A program made the translations under genes and the position numbers. A DNA stretch of 64,000 nucleotides, taken from the NCBI GenBank assembly GCA_035048495.1, contig CM068552.1, positions 21,020,154 to 21,084,153 of the forward strand, given 5' to 3'. The DNA is from Euptelea pleiosperma (Eukaryota; Streptophyta; Magnoliopsida; Ranunculales; Eupteleaceae). Within the stretch, counting starts at the first letter, position 1, and every line of letters starts with the position of its first letter. The notes below the pieces were generated by a model. That model saw only the letters and a program-made list of their open reading frames with translations. It did no database searches and was not told the origin of the DNA. Below, piece after piece: positions 22,002-32,872 of this stretch.

Positions 22002-24605
22002 TCATTTTGATCTCGGAAGGGATGATGATATTCTATCGATGTTCCTCCCAGAGACAGATGATAAAACTCCCAAGCCTTGAAGAGATGAGGATGATGATGG
22101 TGCTGGTGCTGAAGCTGCAGATGTTCTACCTATATTCCTTTCGGAGACAGATGATAAAGCCCCCAAGGCTTGGAGAGACGAGGATGATGATAGTGCTGGG
22201 GCCGATGCTGCAAACGTGGAGAGAGCACTAACACTACTGCTAACATTCACGCTGGTGCCACTAACAGACCCTTCAGCCGTGGCCTTTGGCACTGGCGGCT
22301 TCTCGATTACTGTAATCCCTTCCAGCATCTGTACCACTTTCCCCATTGTCGGCCTCTGAGATGGCTGCTCCTGGATGCACCAGAAGCTCACCTGAATTGC
22401 TCTCATCACTTGCTCCATGTCTACCTCACACTCAGCAAGCCTTTTGTCAACAATGCTCTCTATATTTCCCCTCTCAAACTCTTCATAAGCCCACATGGAA
22501 AACTTCTTCCGGCCCGTCTCCGCCGAGACTTCGAAGTTCCTTCTCCCACTTACTATCTCGAACAACACCATTCCGTAGCTGTAGACATCAGACTTGGATG
22601 TGATTGGAAGGTTTGCGAGCCACTCTGGTGCCAAGTATCCCCTAGTCCCTCTAACACTTGTCAAGGTTCGGTATCGATGGTCTTTCTGGTTGACGAGCTT
22701 CGCAAGGCCAAAATCAGAGACCTTGGCATTGTAACTCTCATCCAACAGTATGTTCTCCGGCTTTATATCACAGTGGACAATGCAATCTCGACACTCCTCG
22801 TGCAGGTAAGTGATCCCCCTGGCAGTACCAAGTGCTATGTTGAACCGAGTATTCCAATCCAACAATCTCCCTGATGTCTCTTCTGCAACAAAGAGGCAGT
22901 TATCCAGGGACCCATTTTTCATAAACTCATAAACCAGCAGCCTGTGGCGACCTTCAGAGCAAAACCCAATCAACCTCACCAAATTCAAATGGTGGGTGCT
23001 ACTTATTGTTGCAACCTCCATCCTGAACTGCTTTTCCCCTTGCTCAATCCCTTCAAGCTGCTTCACTGCAGCCACCGTTCTATTGGCAAGAATGCCTCTG
23101 TAGACAGCCCCAAAACCTCCAGCTCCAAGCTTCTCTTTAAACCCCTTGGTCGAACGCTGGAGCTCCTTGTACGAGAACTGAACTGGAGCGCCAGAGGCAT
23201 ACTCGAGAAGGGCATACTGTGCTGACAGTCCACCAAATTTGGGGCTGTTCCTACAGCACCACAACCACAGTCCACCCTCCAACAGGACTAAGCCCACCAA
23301 AGTACTCAAAATCACCACAGCAACAACCCAAGGACGCAATTTCAATGTTTTTCTCTGGGCCGAGCCCAGAGTCGATGGAGGTGGGTTCGGGAGTACTGGT
23401 CCGCAAACCTTGACAAAAGAAGTACTAGGGAGAGCGGGGGACTGGTACCCGCTAACAAATTCCGATACTTTCAGGTAACAAAGTCCCGTTCCGTCAGCTA
23501 GGGAGGTAGATGCGACACACGACCCACTCGCGAGGCAATTCAACCTGCACCCTGATATCCCTACAAAGAAAACCTGGGAAGCGAGCTCAGGTTGGTAAGT
23601 CAGGAACTGGGAATGGTCCAATTGCAACATGGTCCCACTACTGGGACAATCTTCAATCTCCACCTTCCTCTTACACCCCTTTCTGCTGTCGTTCGGATCC
23701 AAAAACTCAAAATTCTCAGATGGGCAACCACAAATTGGCTTAGAATCGTTGTAACTACAGATGCCCATGTTACCGCACCACCCAAAAACCTGACACTGAT
23801 CTGAAACAGCTGCCCATCTCTCTATAGAGATGCCGCTACCCCTAACAGAGCTATAAATCCTCAAATTCCCATCAGTATCAAGCCTAACAAACCTAAGAAC
23901 ATCACTACCCTCTCCATAATCGCTGCTATAAACCAGAACAATAGGAATAGAAAGCAAAAGATCACTGAGCTGTATAATTCCGATCGATTGAAGAACCAAA
24001 CTCGGGTTCGTTATGTTCTCATTGACCGAGGAATTCAGGCCTTGGTTCGAGTAAATTGCAGTGTTATTCCATCTAAGAGTAAGATTACCAGACGGGAGCA
24101 GGGAAAAAGAGTAAAGCCCAGATCGCAGAGTCTTCTGCGTAGTGAAATTCTGGTCCGGTAAGATCGTATCGGTCGGGTTATCGAAAGTGGACCAAATTGT
24201 TACTGAGCCATTTTTCAGGGAGAGATTACCTGAATCGTCGAGTGTGGCCGTCGTAACGCCGCGGTTGGCAGTCCCGGATTCCCAGATGACTCTACCGGAG
24301 CCGTTGATTAGGCGGAGATTGCCGTCGGAGAGGAAGCGGAAGCTGCCGGTGGAGTCAACAACGCCGGCGTCGCCGCCCGCTTTCCAGACGGGGATACCAG
24401 AGAAGGAGATGGCGGCGTAGAAGGAAAGGGGGTTTGTGGAGCCGACGGGGATGAAACCTAGAGAGAAGGTGTTATTGGGAGATGTCCAGTTGGTGATGGA
24501 ATTGGAGGGTTGGAGGGTAGAGCCCAGTGAGATGTCTGCATAAGCAACGGTGTAGAAAAGAGGGTACAGAAGGAAGATTGAGAGTGAGATGCAGGGAATC
24601 ACCAT
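22002..24605 (-). CDS. G-type lectin S-receptor-like serine/threonine kinase (At1g34300-like)
   Basis: A single uninterrupted 867-codon frame without introns, as usual for this subfamily. In order: signal peptide (1-23), bulb-type lectin domain (about 24-160), EGF-like/Cys-rich segment (about 270-312), PAN/apple region (about 320-402), one membrane helix (426-450) and a kinase domain (about 487-762). Kinase residues seen are the glycine loop GAGGFG, Lys515, HCD (611-613) in place of HRD, DFG (631-633) and APE (659-661). The HCD change makes it a non-RD kinase, a class often linked to pattern recognition. The predicted place is the plasma membrane with an extracellular lectin. The Ser/Ala-rich tail holds two copies of a 31-residue unit (799-829 and 830-860). 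A 5'-half duplicate lies at 32016-36154. The ligand is unknown. The start is supported by the signal peptide and by conservation in the duplicate. Confidence 0.92.
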   Translation of the reverse strand: MVIPCISLSIFLLYPLFYTVAYADISLGSTLQPSNSITNWTSPNNTFSLGFIPVGSTNPLSFYAAISFSGIPVWKAGGDAGVVDSTGSFRFLSDGNLRLINGSGRVIWESGTANRGVTTATLDDSGNLSLKNGSVTIWSTFDNPTDTILPDQNFTTQKTLRSGLYSFSLLPSGNLTLRWNNTAIYSNQGLNSSVNENITNPSLVLQSIGIIQLSDLLLSIPIVLVYSSDYGEGSDVLRFVRLDTDGNLRIYSSVRGSGISIERWAAVSDQCQVFGWCGNMGICSYNDSKPICGCPSENFEFLDPNDSRKGCKRKVEIEDCPSSGTMLQLDHSQFLTYQPELASQVFFVGISGCRLNCLASGSCVASTSLADGTGLCYLKVSEFVSGYQSPALPSTSFVKVCGPVLPNPPPSTLGSAQRKTLKLRPWVVAVVILSTLVGLVLLEGGLWLWCCRNSPKFGGLSAQYALLEYASGAPVQFSYKELQRSTKGFKEKLGAGGFGAVYRGILANRTVAAVKQLEGIEQGEKQFRMEVATISSTHHLNLVRLIGFCSEGRHRLLVYEFMKNGSLDNCLFVAEETSGRLLDWNTRFNIALGTARGITYLHEECRDCIVHCDIKPENILLDESYNAKVSDFGLAKLVNQKDHRYRTLTSVRGTRGYLAPEWLANLPITSKSDVYSYGMVLFEIVSGRRNFEVSAETGRKKFSMWAYEEFERGNIESIVDKRLAECEVDMEQVMRAIQVSFWCIQEQPSQRPTMGKVVQMLEGITVIEKPPVPKATAEGSVSGTSVNVSSSVSALSTFAASAPALSSSSSLQALGALSSVSERNIGRTSAASAPAPSSSSSLQGLGVLSSVSGRNIDRISSSLPRSK
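22026..22211 (-). repeat. 93-bp tandem duplication encoding the kinase tail
   Basis: Two adjacent 93-bp units (22211-22119 and 22118-22026) encode closely similar 31-residue peptides, each opening AASAPA(L/P)SSSSSLQ and closing RNI(G/D)R(T/I)S. The unit is a multiple of three, so the frame is kept. It is a local in-frame duplication at the C-terminus of the receptor kinase. Confidence 0.85.
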
Positions 24606-25660
24606 CTCTCTGTCTCTCTCTTCTTTGTCTTCCTAATCACTTGAATCAGATGAAGTAGGTTTCTACCGGGAGAGTTGTGACACAGCGTCGGGGCGGGCGG
24701 GGGTTCATAACGATTGGGGATGAACTGTAGCAAAACAAATAATGGTGAGGCTACCGCGAACCCCTGAACCGTCCGCACGGAGAAACGAAGATCGGGGAGA
24801 AGACTTTGACGGAAGAAAGTGGTGTTTGGTGAATTGGTGTTGCAGGTCTTCGACGGTGTAAAACGGAGGAAGATATTTCATTTTTCTTTACATTTGTGGA
24901 TGAAATTGACTTCCGTGACTAGGTTAGAAAATTATTATTACTTATATATAAAATATATAAAAATATGGTCATAAGTTTGAACTTTGAATTCCCCCTCTCA
25001 AAAATGCCACGTGTGACTCATGGCTGTTTGGCTTACATTTTAGTGGACCTACACTAGAAAAATCAACTTGATTGGTGATTTCTGTTAGTTGGAATTGTTC
25101 TTTCAAACCGTCAGATTTAAACTTTTCTTGATATTCGAATCCTATGGCAAGGAATCACTGTTCAGGTGGACTTTTGGTGCGTAGGCACACCAAATGGTGG
25201 GGAAATACGTCAGTGGGTCTGAGAATGTTACACTGGCTTTTTATTTATTTTTTTTTTTTTTTGTATAAACTTTTAAATCATCTATTCTACTATTTAATGG
25301 ACCAAGGGCCCTCTTGCAAGGCCTAAACCCAATATCCCACAAATGTCTTTATTTTTGTTTCTTTTACTTCCTTTGTTTTATTTACTTGACAGAGACTTTT
25401 TGGTCTTTTTGGTGCCAAAGAACAAGTCACCCTGCAAGCACACGTCACCCTCAGTTCATTCAATGTTAAAAAATTAAAATAAATCTTTATTCATAATCCC
25501 TCGAGAACTTTAAATTGACAAAAAATATTTATTTTCATTTTTTAAACTTTTTTAATTTACAAAGATGTTTTTGTCATTTAATACTCACATTTCAACTCAA
25601 TTGTACAAACGATTATTGTATCCTTACGTGACACTTCAACTCCATGGCTACACAATTTTA
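24606..25660. other. Receptor-kinase upstream region and spacer
   Basis: The first about 120 bases upstream of the start are conserved in the duplicate near 36155-36260, so the copied segment included promoter or 5' untranslated DNA. A run ATATATAAAATATATAAA at about 24943 is TATA-like but lies some 340 bases from the start codon. A stretch at 25376-25470 resembles the arms of the palindrome at 26.8 and 27.2 kb (CACACGTCACC, TCATTCAATG). Confidence 0.4.
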
Positions 25661-26404
25661 AATGATGAAGAAATTGATGATGGACTCATAATATGAGACA
25701 CGTGTCACATTATCAGAGGCTACTAGTCGTATGGATGTTTGGTCCATCCCTAGATGTCCAATGTAACAAAATAAACCTGAGTAGTGATTTCTAACCTTTG
25801 GATCATAATGATCAAAATCCATAGTTACAAATAAATCATCACAAAAAAGACTATTATAAATTATTGATCAGGACGAATTTTGATATGTAAGTCTAATTGG
25901 GGATGGGAAAAATATCACGTTCAGTGATCTCTAAGATTGTGCGACGTGGCTCATATGGACCATCATTAATAGTGTCAAAACTCATTGTTAATCAGGATGA
26001 ATTTTCGTAGGTAGATCCAACACATCCATACGGTCAGTCGCACATGCATGGTGGTGTCATTAGCCAAAAATGCACCTCAAACTACGTGCAAAATAGTAAT
26101 GCTAAAAATCTACGGTTGAAAACAAACCATGAAAAAGACTCTAATCCAATAGATAGAAATTGCTAATCAAGATAATTTTCTTAGGTAGGTCCACCTAGAG
26201 ATGGAAAAAACAACTATATGGTCAATGGTCTCTAAAATGTGCACCACTTGTAAGGTGCATGTGCATCGCACGTGGCGTTCCCTAGTCACTTGTAATGTCA
26301 TACTGTCACTTAACATTGTTGTTAACAAGTAAAATCAGTCATATTTATTCTACTTATTAATGCACAAAGGTGCATTATGAATATGGCCTTTTCATTATTT
26401 TGAA
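25660..26404. repeat. Diverged foldback-MITE fragments
   Basis: Two or more degraded copies of a family are recognised by the phrases CGTATGGATGTTTGGTCCATCCC, GTGATTTCTAACC(T/G)TTGGAT, GATGAATTTTGGTA-like and GTAGGTCCA. They are related to, but distinct from, the foldback family at 26407. No clean termini are seen. Confidence 0.5.
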
Positions 26405-26406
26405 AA

Positions 26407-26806
26407 GGCTCACGCTCCAGTTACCGCCCTAAAATAACAGGCTCCAGTTCCAGGACACAATATGAGCCACGTGGCACACTCTTAGGGGACTATGATCGTG
26501 TGGATGTTTGTCCAATCCCTAAGTGGACCTCCAAACCAAACATCAGCCTGATTAGTGATTTATAGGTGTTGGATTGGACTTATTTTCATGGGTTGATCTC
26601 AATTGTGGGAATTTGAATAGAATTTGAGGTACAAAGATCCAATGTCTAGAAATTACTAATCAGGCTGATTTTTGGTTTGTAGGTCCACCTAGGAATTGGG
26701 CAAACATCCATACGATCAGAGTCCTCTAAGAATGTGCCACGTGGCTCATATTGTGTCCTGTGACCAGAGTCTGTTATTTTAGGGCGATAACTAGAACCCC
26801 GACCCT
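26407..26806. mobile_element. Foldback MITE, family A, full copy
   Basis: About 400 bp, nearly palindromic. The left arm reads GGCTC...CCAGTTACCGCCCTAAAAT and proceeds through GAGCCACGTGGCACACTCTTAG; the right arm is the inverse, ending TTTTAGGGCGATAACTAGAACCCCGACCC. Arms are about 170 bp around an asymmetric centre of about 60 bp containing ATGGGTTGATCTCAATTGTGG. There is no coding sequence. Copies of the family recur at 42819, 45488, 46329, 46750, 47140, 47626 and 50129. Confidence 0.75.
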
Positions 26807-27334
26807 TTTTAAAATTGTGCCTATTTTTATTTCTTTCATTTTCTTCAATTTATTCACTTAACAAGGGTTTTGTGGTGTTTTGGTGTCATAGCACACACAC
26901 GTCACCCCCTAGCTCATTCAATGCTCCTCTTATCAACTCAATTGTGAAAGAAAACTTTGTCACAATGAATGCAAAATACGAGCCACATGGCACGCACTCT
27001 TAGTGGACGCTGACCATATGTATGTTTGGCCAGTCCCTCGGTGCACCTATAAACCAAAGGAGCATTGAAGTTGATGAGGGACAGAAGCTTCTGTCACAAC
27101 GCTATGACAGAAGTTTTCTTTCATAATTGAGTTGATAAGAGAAGCATTGAATGAGCTAGGGGTGACGTGTGTGTGTGCCATGACACCAAAAGATCACAAA
27201 ACCCTTGTTAAGTGAATAAATTGAAGAAAAGAAAAGAAACAAAAATAGGCATATTTTTAAAAAGGGTTGGGTTCTAGTTACCGCCCTAAAATAACAGGCT
27301 CCGGTTGCATGACACAATATGAGCCACGTGGCAA
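26738..27334. repeat. Large inverted repeat (arms ~225 bp, spacer ~150 bp)
   Basis: The left arm (about 26738-26960) and right arm (about 27108-27334) are reverse complements with modest divergence. Landmarks of the left arm are TTATTTTAGGGCGATAACTAG, CTTCAATTTATTCACTTAAC, ACACACACGTCACCCCCTAG and CTCATTCAATGCT. The right arm has their complements in reverse order. The arms include the end of the family A MITE, so the duplication captured flanking DNA. The spacer contains the palindrome ACAGAAGCTTCTGT at 27083. Confidence 0.8.
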
Positions 27335-28380
27335 AAGCTTCTGTCACAATGCCCGATAGAAGTTTTACTCTTTACTGAACCTTGTGTGGCACCTGAACTT
27401 TGTCTCTGAATTTTTTTTTTATGTTGGCATCCATCATTGAAGTTGATGACGGACCCATAGTGTGAGCCACGTGGCACACAATTAGAGGTTATTGACCGAA
27501 TGGATGTTTGACCTATCTCTAAATGGATTTACATGACAAAAATAAACCTGATTAGTGATTTCTAACCTTTGAATCTGGGTAATCCAAATAATGCTAGAAA
27601 TCCACCGTTAAAAATAATGAAAAGTACTCTAATCCAAAGCATATAAATTACTAAACAAGATGAATTTTTGGTACGTAGGTCAAACTAAGGATGGAAAAAA
27701 CTGTCAATGGTTTCTAAGAGTATGCCATGTGGCTCATAGTATGGCCCATCATCAATAGTGTCAGAACTTAATACTTGAAAAAAAAAAAATTAAATATCCC
27801 ACATACATGCATGCCCATTATAAAAGAGTAATAAGTGCACGATCCAATGTCCATGAACTTGGTGCTGTCATTTTTCATTTGCCAAATAATGCCCAAAATC
27901 CACGGTTAAAAACAAACCATAAAAAGACTCCACCAAATGGATAGAAAAAGTAGGATGAATTTTCGTATGTAGGTCGACCTAGGGCTAGAATTGGTCAGTG
28001 GTCTCTAAGAGTGTGCTACCTGCAACTTCAATTTTTTTTTTTCAAAACTAAGCCGTTATTTCTGTTATAACAGCCGTTATTTCCTTTATAGCGTTACGCT
28101 CTTTTCATCAGTTCTTTTACGTTCTTTTCTAAATGGCGCATAGGGTTGGGTATAATGGCCGACGTTATAACGACCGTTTTATAAACTTTCGTTTGCACTC
28201 ATGACAGGGTAAACAGACCCCAAAAGTCAAATTGACAGAGATGATCATTACCATGATCAGTACGTCACCCTTGGTAGCAATAGATGTGATCGGTTCATGT
28301 GCTCACCATTTATATGTCAAGGAAATCTGGAGGGAGATAATGACCGAATAAATCTTTGATGATGACGTCGTTGATGATGG
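27335..28380. repeat. Diverged foldback-MITE fragments and a GTTATAACG-type fragment
   Basis: Fragments at about 27435-27790 and 27880-28020 share GATGGATGTTTGACC, TTAGTGATTTCTAACC and GTAGGTC phrases with the surrounding MITE families. A stretch at about 28050-28190 carries CCGTTATTTCTGTTATAACAG and related words, like the element at 41042. None has clear boundaries. Confidence 0.45.
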
Positions 28381-28695
28381 ACGCTCAGTGTGTGCCACGT
28401 GGCATACTCTCAGGCACAACTGAGACTGTATCGATGTTTGGCACATGCCTAGGTGGACCTACAGACCAAAACTAAGCTACATTGGTGATTTCTAACCGTT
28501 GAATTTTGTCTTTTTCACGGGTCATACCTTAACCATGGGATTCCACCGTTATTTGGATACTAAGATGCAGGGGATAAAAATCTCCAACCAGGCTATTTCT
28601 AGTATGTAGGTCCACCTAGGGATAGGCTAAACATCCCTACAATTAGTGTTCTCTAAGAGTGTGCCACGTGGCACACTGAGTGTCAGTCATCAAAC
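28370..28695. mobile_element. Foldback MITE, related family B
   Basis: The left part has GTGTGCCACGTGGCATACTCTCAG and the right part GTTCTCTAAGAGTGTGCCACGTGGCACAC, with inverted inner phrases around GATGTTTGGC and GTAGGTCCACCTAGGGATAGGC. It has the same architecture as family A with different sequence. A perfect palindromic GCCACGTGGC sits in each arm. Confidence 0.6.
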
Positions 28696-28887
28696 ACGTC
28701 CATCATTTATTACCCATTAGTTTTTCTGTTTTTTTTATTTATTTTTAATTTTTTGATTTTTACATATTGGTTCTTTTATGACGGCTGGAAATAATAAGAT
28801 TGATTTGGTCGATGGTTAGGTTGACTAGACCAACCCAAAGGAGACCTCCGTTGGGACTTCAGTCCGTCCACACGTTTGAAACATAAA

Positions 28888-28902
28888 CCCCCCCCCCCCC
28901 CC
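28888..28902. repeat. Homopolymer C15
   Basis: Fifteen consecutive C bases. The true length is uncertain, because such runs are prone to sequencing and assembly error. Confidence 0.9.
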
Positions 28903-29148
28903 TTCTAGACGTCTCCGTTGATATATCAACGTTGATGATGGACCACACTGATAAGACTAACTTTGCTGACTCAGCAGCACAGTTAGAGAAGAACAAGGAG
29001 ATCTACGTCAATGCTAAAGATGGAGAGATCTTCGCCAGCTCACAGTCCACACTCGTAGGGCAACTCCAACAAAACAAAAGATAAGAGGAGACTTAGTCTC
29101 ATTCTATCAAATGTAATCTCAACAAAATATCTTACGGTTATAAATCCA

Positions 29149-29309
29149 TCTATATAACAAAACGGGATGGTTGTCTCCCCCTCTTATCCGGCTTCATAAA
29201 GGATGGCCGAGATCTTATCATACCAAATGGACAGTGGATCTCAGCCACTCACACCCAATTTTGACAAACGCTTTATCGATGAGTGCCGTGGGCACAGGTC
29301 ACCTACTAT
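29149..29309 (+). mobile_element. Mini-Helitron-like element, copy 1
   Basis: It starts TCTATATAACAAAAC after an A, and ends near GCCGTGGGCACAGG followed by CACCTACTAT and a T. The interior contains GATGGCCGAGATCTTATC and CTCACACCC, shared with the better-preserved copy at 49408. The expected terminal CTAG has become CTAT. A third, more decayed relative lies at about 29568-29675. No protein is encoded. Confidence 0.45.
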
Positions 29310-29399
29310 TTATCTACATATAAGGAATGAAATGGGTTGGATTTACATATAGCTAAAGGGTCAGGCTCAAGAGCCCCATTTTTATGTCTTAAGAGAGGT

Positions 29400-30600
29400 G
29401 TTACCGTTAAAACGGATTGAAAAGGCCAAGGGAAGAAATGAAAAAAATAGATTTTAACAGATTTTAATGATTTTAACGGAAAAAAGTGGTGTTGAAATTC
29501 AAAATTTAAATTTTGAAATTTGAAAATTTAAAAAAAAAATAGAATTTAACGAAAATTTAATGATTTTCTCATACCCCTCTTATTATGCTTCGTATCGATG
29601 GCTGAGATTAACTCTCACCCGATTTTGACAAACACTTTGTCGGAAAGTACCACGGGCGCAGGCCACCCACGCATATATCAAGACAACTCAGTTGTATTCT
29701 CTTATCTTATACATCCATCTAATTAAAGGAATATACATGGAACCCCTATTTCAAAATAGCCATGGTATTTTGATTGACTCTAACCCAGAACTTAGGCTGC
29801 GTTTGGGTAAGCTTAAAAACCGCAATAAGCCAGCTTTTGCGGTTTTTAAGCACTTATAAAAAAAAAGATGTTTGAATAAAGTTAAAAAAGCACTTTCAAA
29901 AAGCTCTCAAAGCCCTTAACTTGTCAAAAGCATAAGCCGTTCTGAATGACTTTTGCTTTTGCTTTTATGGGAAGCCGTTTTACCGAAATTCGTTGACGAT
30001 CATATCCTCCAAAATATTTCATAATGACAAACTTGCCCTTTTAAATAAAACGAGGAGACGGAGAACCCTCGAAGCTGCCGAACCAGAGAATGTTGGAGAA
30101 CAAGAGAATGCAGCCTTCACTCCCATCTATTGCGCAGTTAAGCCATTGATGAAAACCCTACAAAAACATTCGATTTGCACCCCCAATCCCATCCCCAAAG
30201 AGTCCCCAAAGAGAACTCTGTGTTTTCTTTCTTTTGTGCATCTATTCTATTGAGATTTCCAACCCAAACTCAAAAAAAGAAAAAAAAAAAGATTTCCAAC
30301 CCAAACTATGAGGGAAAAAACAAGACGACGAATGAAGAAGAGGCCGAAATAAAGATAAATGTACTTGGCAGTTCCCATATCTCCAGATTCATGTACTTGA
30401 TTGCATTGATATAACAAAGGAAATGGTGATTATTTTTTTGCGAAAGTAGGGCTATCTCAACAAATTACCTTATGGATGTTTGGTCCATCCCTAGGTGGAC
30501 CCAACAACCAAAAATCAACCTGATTGGTGATTTCTAGATGTTGGATCTGAGTACCCCCAAATAATGCTTAAATCCCATGGTGTGCCAATCAAGTTGATTT
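29400..30600. other. Intergenic DNA with MITE fragments
   Basis: At 29790-29990 there is a GGCTGCGTTTGGGTAAGC start with AAGCACTTATAA and AAAAGCATAAGCCG, typical of a common plant MITE type, but only one end is clear. At 30470-30600 a fragment of the foldback families precedes the LINE. The open frame at 29993-30253 is not recognisable. Confidence 0.4.
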
Positions 30601-30607
30601 TTGGATT

Positions 30608-31946
30608 GTAATCGCTAATGGAGAAGGAACAAGTCTATGGCATGATCCTTGGCATCCCAAGGGCATCCTTCTAGGGACTTATGTCAAGAATCGACGTTGT
30701 GATAATAGATTACAGTTGGAAGCCAAAGTCTCTAGTATTATATTTGATGGACATTGGATTCCACCTCAAGCTTTGTCGATAGATTTTGGACCAGACGTGG
30801 AGGACACTCCAGCAGATCGACATTAATTGACTGTCTTATGGCTAAAGATGATGTTGTATGGACTCCCTCAAGCACCGGCCGGTACACCATGAAATCGGCA
30901 TACGAAGCTCTTTGCAATATTAATTCTAAGGTGGACTGGCATAACATAGTTTGGAACAAAAAAGCTATTCCACGCCATAGCTTTATTGCCTGGCTTGCTC
31001 TTAATGGAGCTCTACTTACCAAGGATAAGCCTTTCATGCGCAATCTCATTAGCAACAACAAATGTGTTTTCTGCTGGGTTCAGGAGGAGTCGATCAAACA
31101 TTTGCATTTCGACTGTAACTACACCAAATTTATTTGGGGGTAGATTCTGGGCATCTCTCGCTATAATAGAATAGTCCAGCCTTCGAACATGGAAGCACAA
31201 TATTGAAAGATCAGGTTTTCCAAGTGGCGTTTATTGCAACAATATATTTCATATGGAGGGAGAGGAATGCTCGAATATTTCAGAACGTTTTCTGTCCTAA
31301 GGAGAAAGTTTTGAAACTGATTGTTGACTCTACCAAAATCAGATTCTTTACTAGCAAAGAGGAAGTGGTCAATAATCCTTACACTAGGGAATTTTTCGAA
31401 AATTGAAGGATTAACGTGGATTTTCAGCATAGGAAAATTTCCCAATGTAAATGGACAGCGCTTCCCCTTGGATTCTGGAGGCTAAACACCGATGGATCAG
31501 TGAAGGAAAATTCAGCAGGGTTTGGTGGTGTTATTCGTAATTCTAACGGAGAAGCTCTTGTAGCATATGCTGGAGCGTGCAACATTAGATCTATCATGTT
31601 TCAAGAAATACAGGCTATTGAAGTGGGTCTCAAGTTAGCTATCTCTAAGAAAATTAACAAAATTATGGTATCTTCAGATTTAGAAGTAGCAGTCGACATC
31701 ATCAAAGGAACGTTTTTTATTCCTTGGAATATTCGAAAACTAGTTTGCTCTATCCATCAAAGCTGGATCAAATTTGAAGAGATAGTTATTGACCATGTGT
31801 TTAGAGAAACAAATGGTGCTGCTGATCAATTAGCATCGTTTAATAGATCCATTGGTTGTCTTATTTTGTATCCTCTTGATTTTCCAAATGACCTTAAAGT
31901 CATTCTTGATAAAGATGCCTCCTGGCGTATGTACTTTAGAATGTAA
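30608..31946 (+). pseudogene. LINE ORF2 remnant (zf-RVT and RNase H)
   Basis: Three blocks in different frames. At 30608-30840 is the polymerase C-terminal part with an early stop. At 30820-31143 is the zinc-finger reverse-transcriptase-associated domain (GRYTMKSAYEAL, CVFCWVQEESIKHLHFDC). At 31416-31946 is RNase H with acidic residues in NTDGS, QEIQAIEVGL and SSDLEVAVDII, and the closing motif HVFRETNGAADQLA. The RNase H block is open, but frameshifts and stops upstream make the whole inactive. Confidence 0.8.
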
Positions 31947-32014
31947 TACCTTTTTTCATCAAGGTCAGGTAGGGGTCCGCCTAACCCCAACTTATTAATC
32001 AAAAAAAAAAAAAA
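30608..32014 (+). mobile_element. 5'-truncated LINE (non-LTR retrotransposon) with poly-A tail
   Basis: It carries the 3' end of a plant L1-type ORF2 and ends in an A run at about 32000-32014. Coding remnants give the end of the reverse-transcriptase region (NGEGTSLWHDPWHP), a zf-RVT domain and an RNase H domain. Its 3' tail lies directly against the receptor-kinase pseudogene, in opposite orientation to it, showing that the LINE inserted there. 5' truncation is normal for LINEs. Confidence 0.85.
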
Positions 32015-32285
32015 ACTACAAATGCCCATGTTACCGCACCACCCGAAAACTTGACACTGATCTGAAACAGCAGCCCATCTCTCGGTAGAGCTCCCGCTAC
32101 CCCTAACAAAGCTATAAATCCTCAAATTCCCATCAGTATCAAGCCTAACAAACCTAAGAACATCGCTACCCTCTTCATAGTCGTTGCCATAAGCAAAAAC
32201 AATAGGACTAGAAAGGGAAAGATCATTGAGTTGTAGAATTCCAATCGATAGAATACCCACGCTCAGTCCCGTTAAGTTAGCACTA

Positions 32286-32840
32286 TGTCACGGGGTCACT
32301 AGTTGGGCCCAATCCAAGCCCGCCAACGAAGCCTGTTCCAAGCCTATAACCAAGCCCGGTTACGGCTCAAGGAGTCTAGAGTGCTCTGGATGTTTCTAGA
32401 GGACCCTAGAGTATGGTAGAGAGACTTAGAAGATAGAAGAGTCTAGAATACTCATGAGAGTTCTAGGGAATCTCTACCCATGTATTATATGTAAATATTC
32501 TAGATAGTTCCTAGGGGAAACATCTAGAGATTCTTTGGTAGAATAGTATGGAGAATTCTAGAATAAGGCTTGAAGCCTATATAAAGGGGCAAGCCCCCTC
32601 ATTTGTAATCATCCTGAAAATCCTGGAAATCCTAGAACCCAGAGTTGAGCAATACAAGCTTCCTCATTCTCTAAGCTTTCTTGTTCTTGTGTGCTTTGTG
32701 TGCTTCTTGAGTGAGAGTAGTGCTTAGGCAAGGCCAAGTCCTAAGTCACTTTGGGGGAAGGCTGACTTGAGCTAGCAAAGGAGCGACTAACTCAAGTGCC
32801 GCACGGTCTTTAGTAAGGGTCAAAGACTAAGTCCGTGACA
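32286..32840 (+). repeat. 5' LTR of the young chromovirus
   Basis: 555 bp, TGTCAC...GTGACA. It carries a TATA box CCTATATAAAGGGG at about 32577 that should start the element's transcript, and several TCTAGA words in the upstream half. The partner is 35017-35571. Confidence 0.95.
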
Positions 32841-32842
32841 AG

Positions 32843-32855
32843 TGGTATCAGAGCC
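32843..32855 (+). promoter_or_regulatory. Primer-binding site (tRNA-Met type)
   Basis: TGGTATCAGAGCC lies two bases past the 5' LTR. This is the standard complement of the 3' end of initiator tRNA-Met used by many plant LTR retrotransposons to start reverse transcription. Confidence 0.9.
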
Positions 32856-32872
32856 AACTTCAAGCAAGCACC

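Noticed and set aside
22007..24420. Plus-strand open frames opposite the receptor kinase
   Set aside because: Shadows of the minus-strand coding sequence with no domain of their own.
28888..28902. C15 run as a functional quadruplex or regulatory site
   Set aside because: A single homopolymer without further G/C tracts, and its length is unreliable.
30738..31061. Minus-strand 107-codon open frame
   Set aside because: Antisense shadow of the LINE zf-RVT region.
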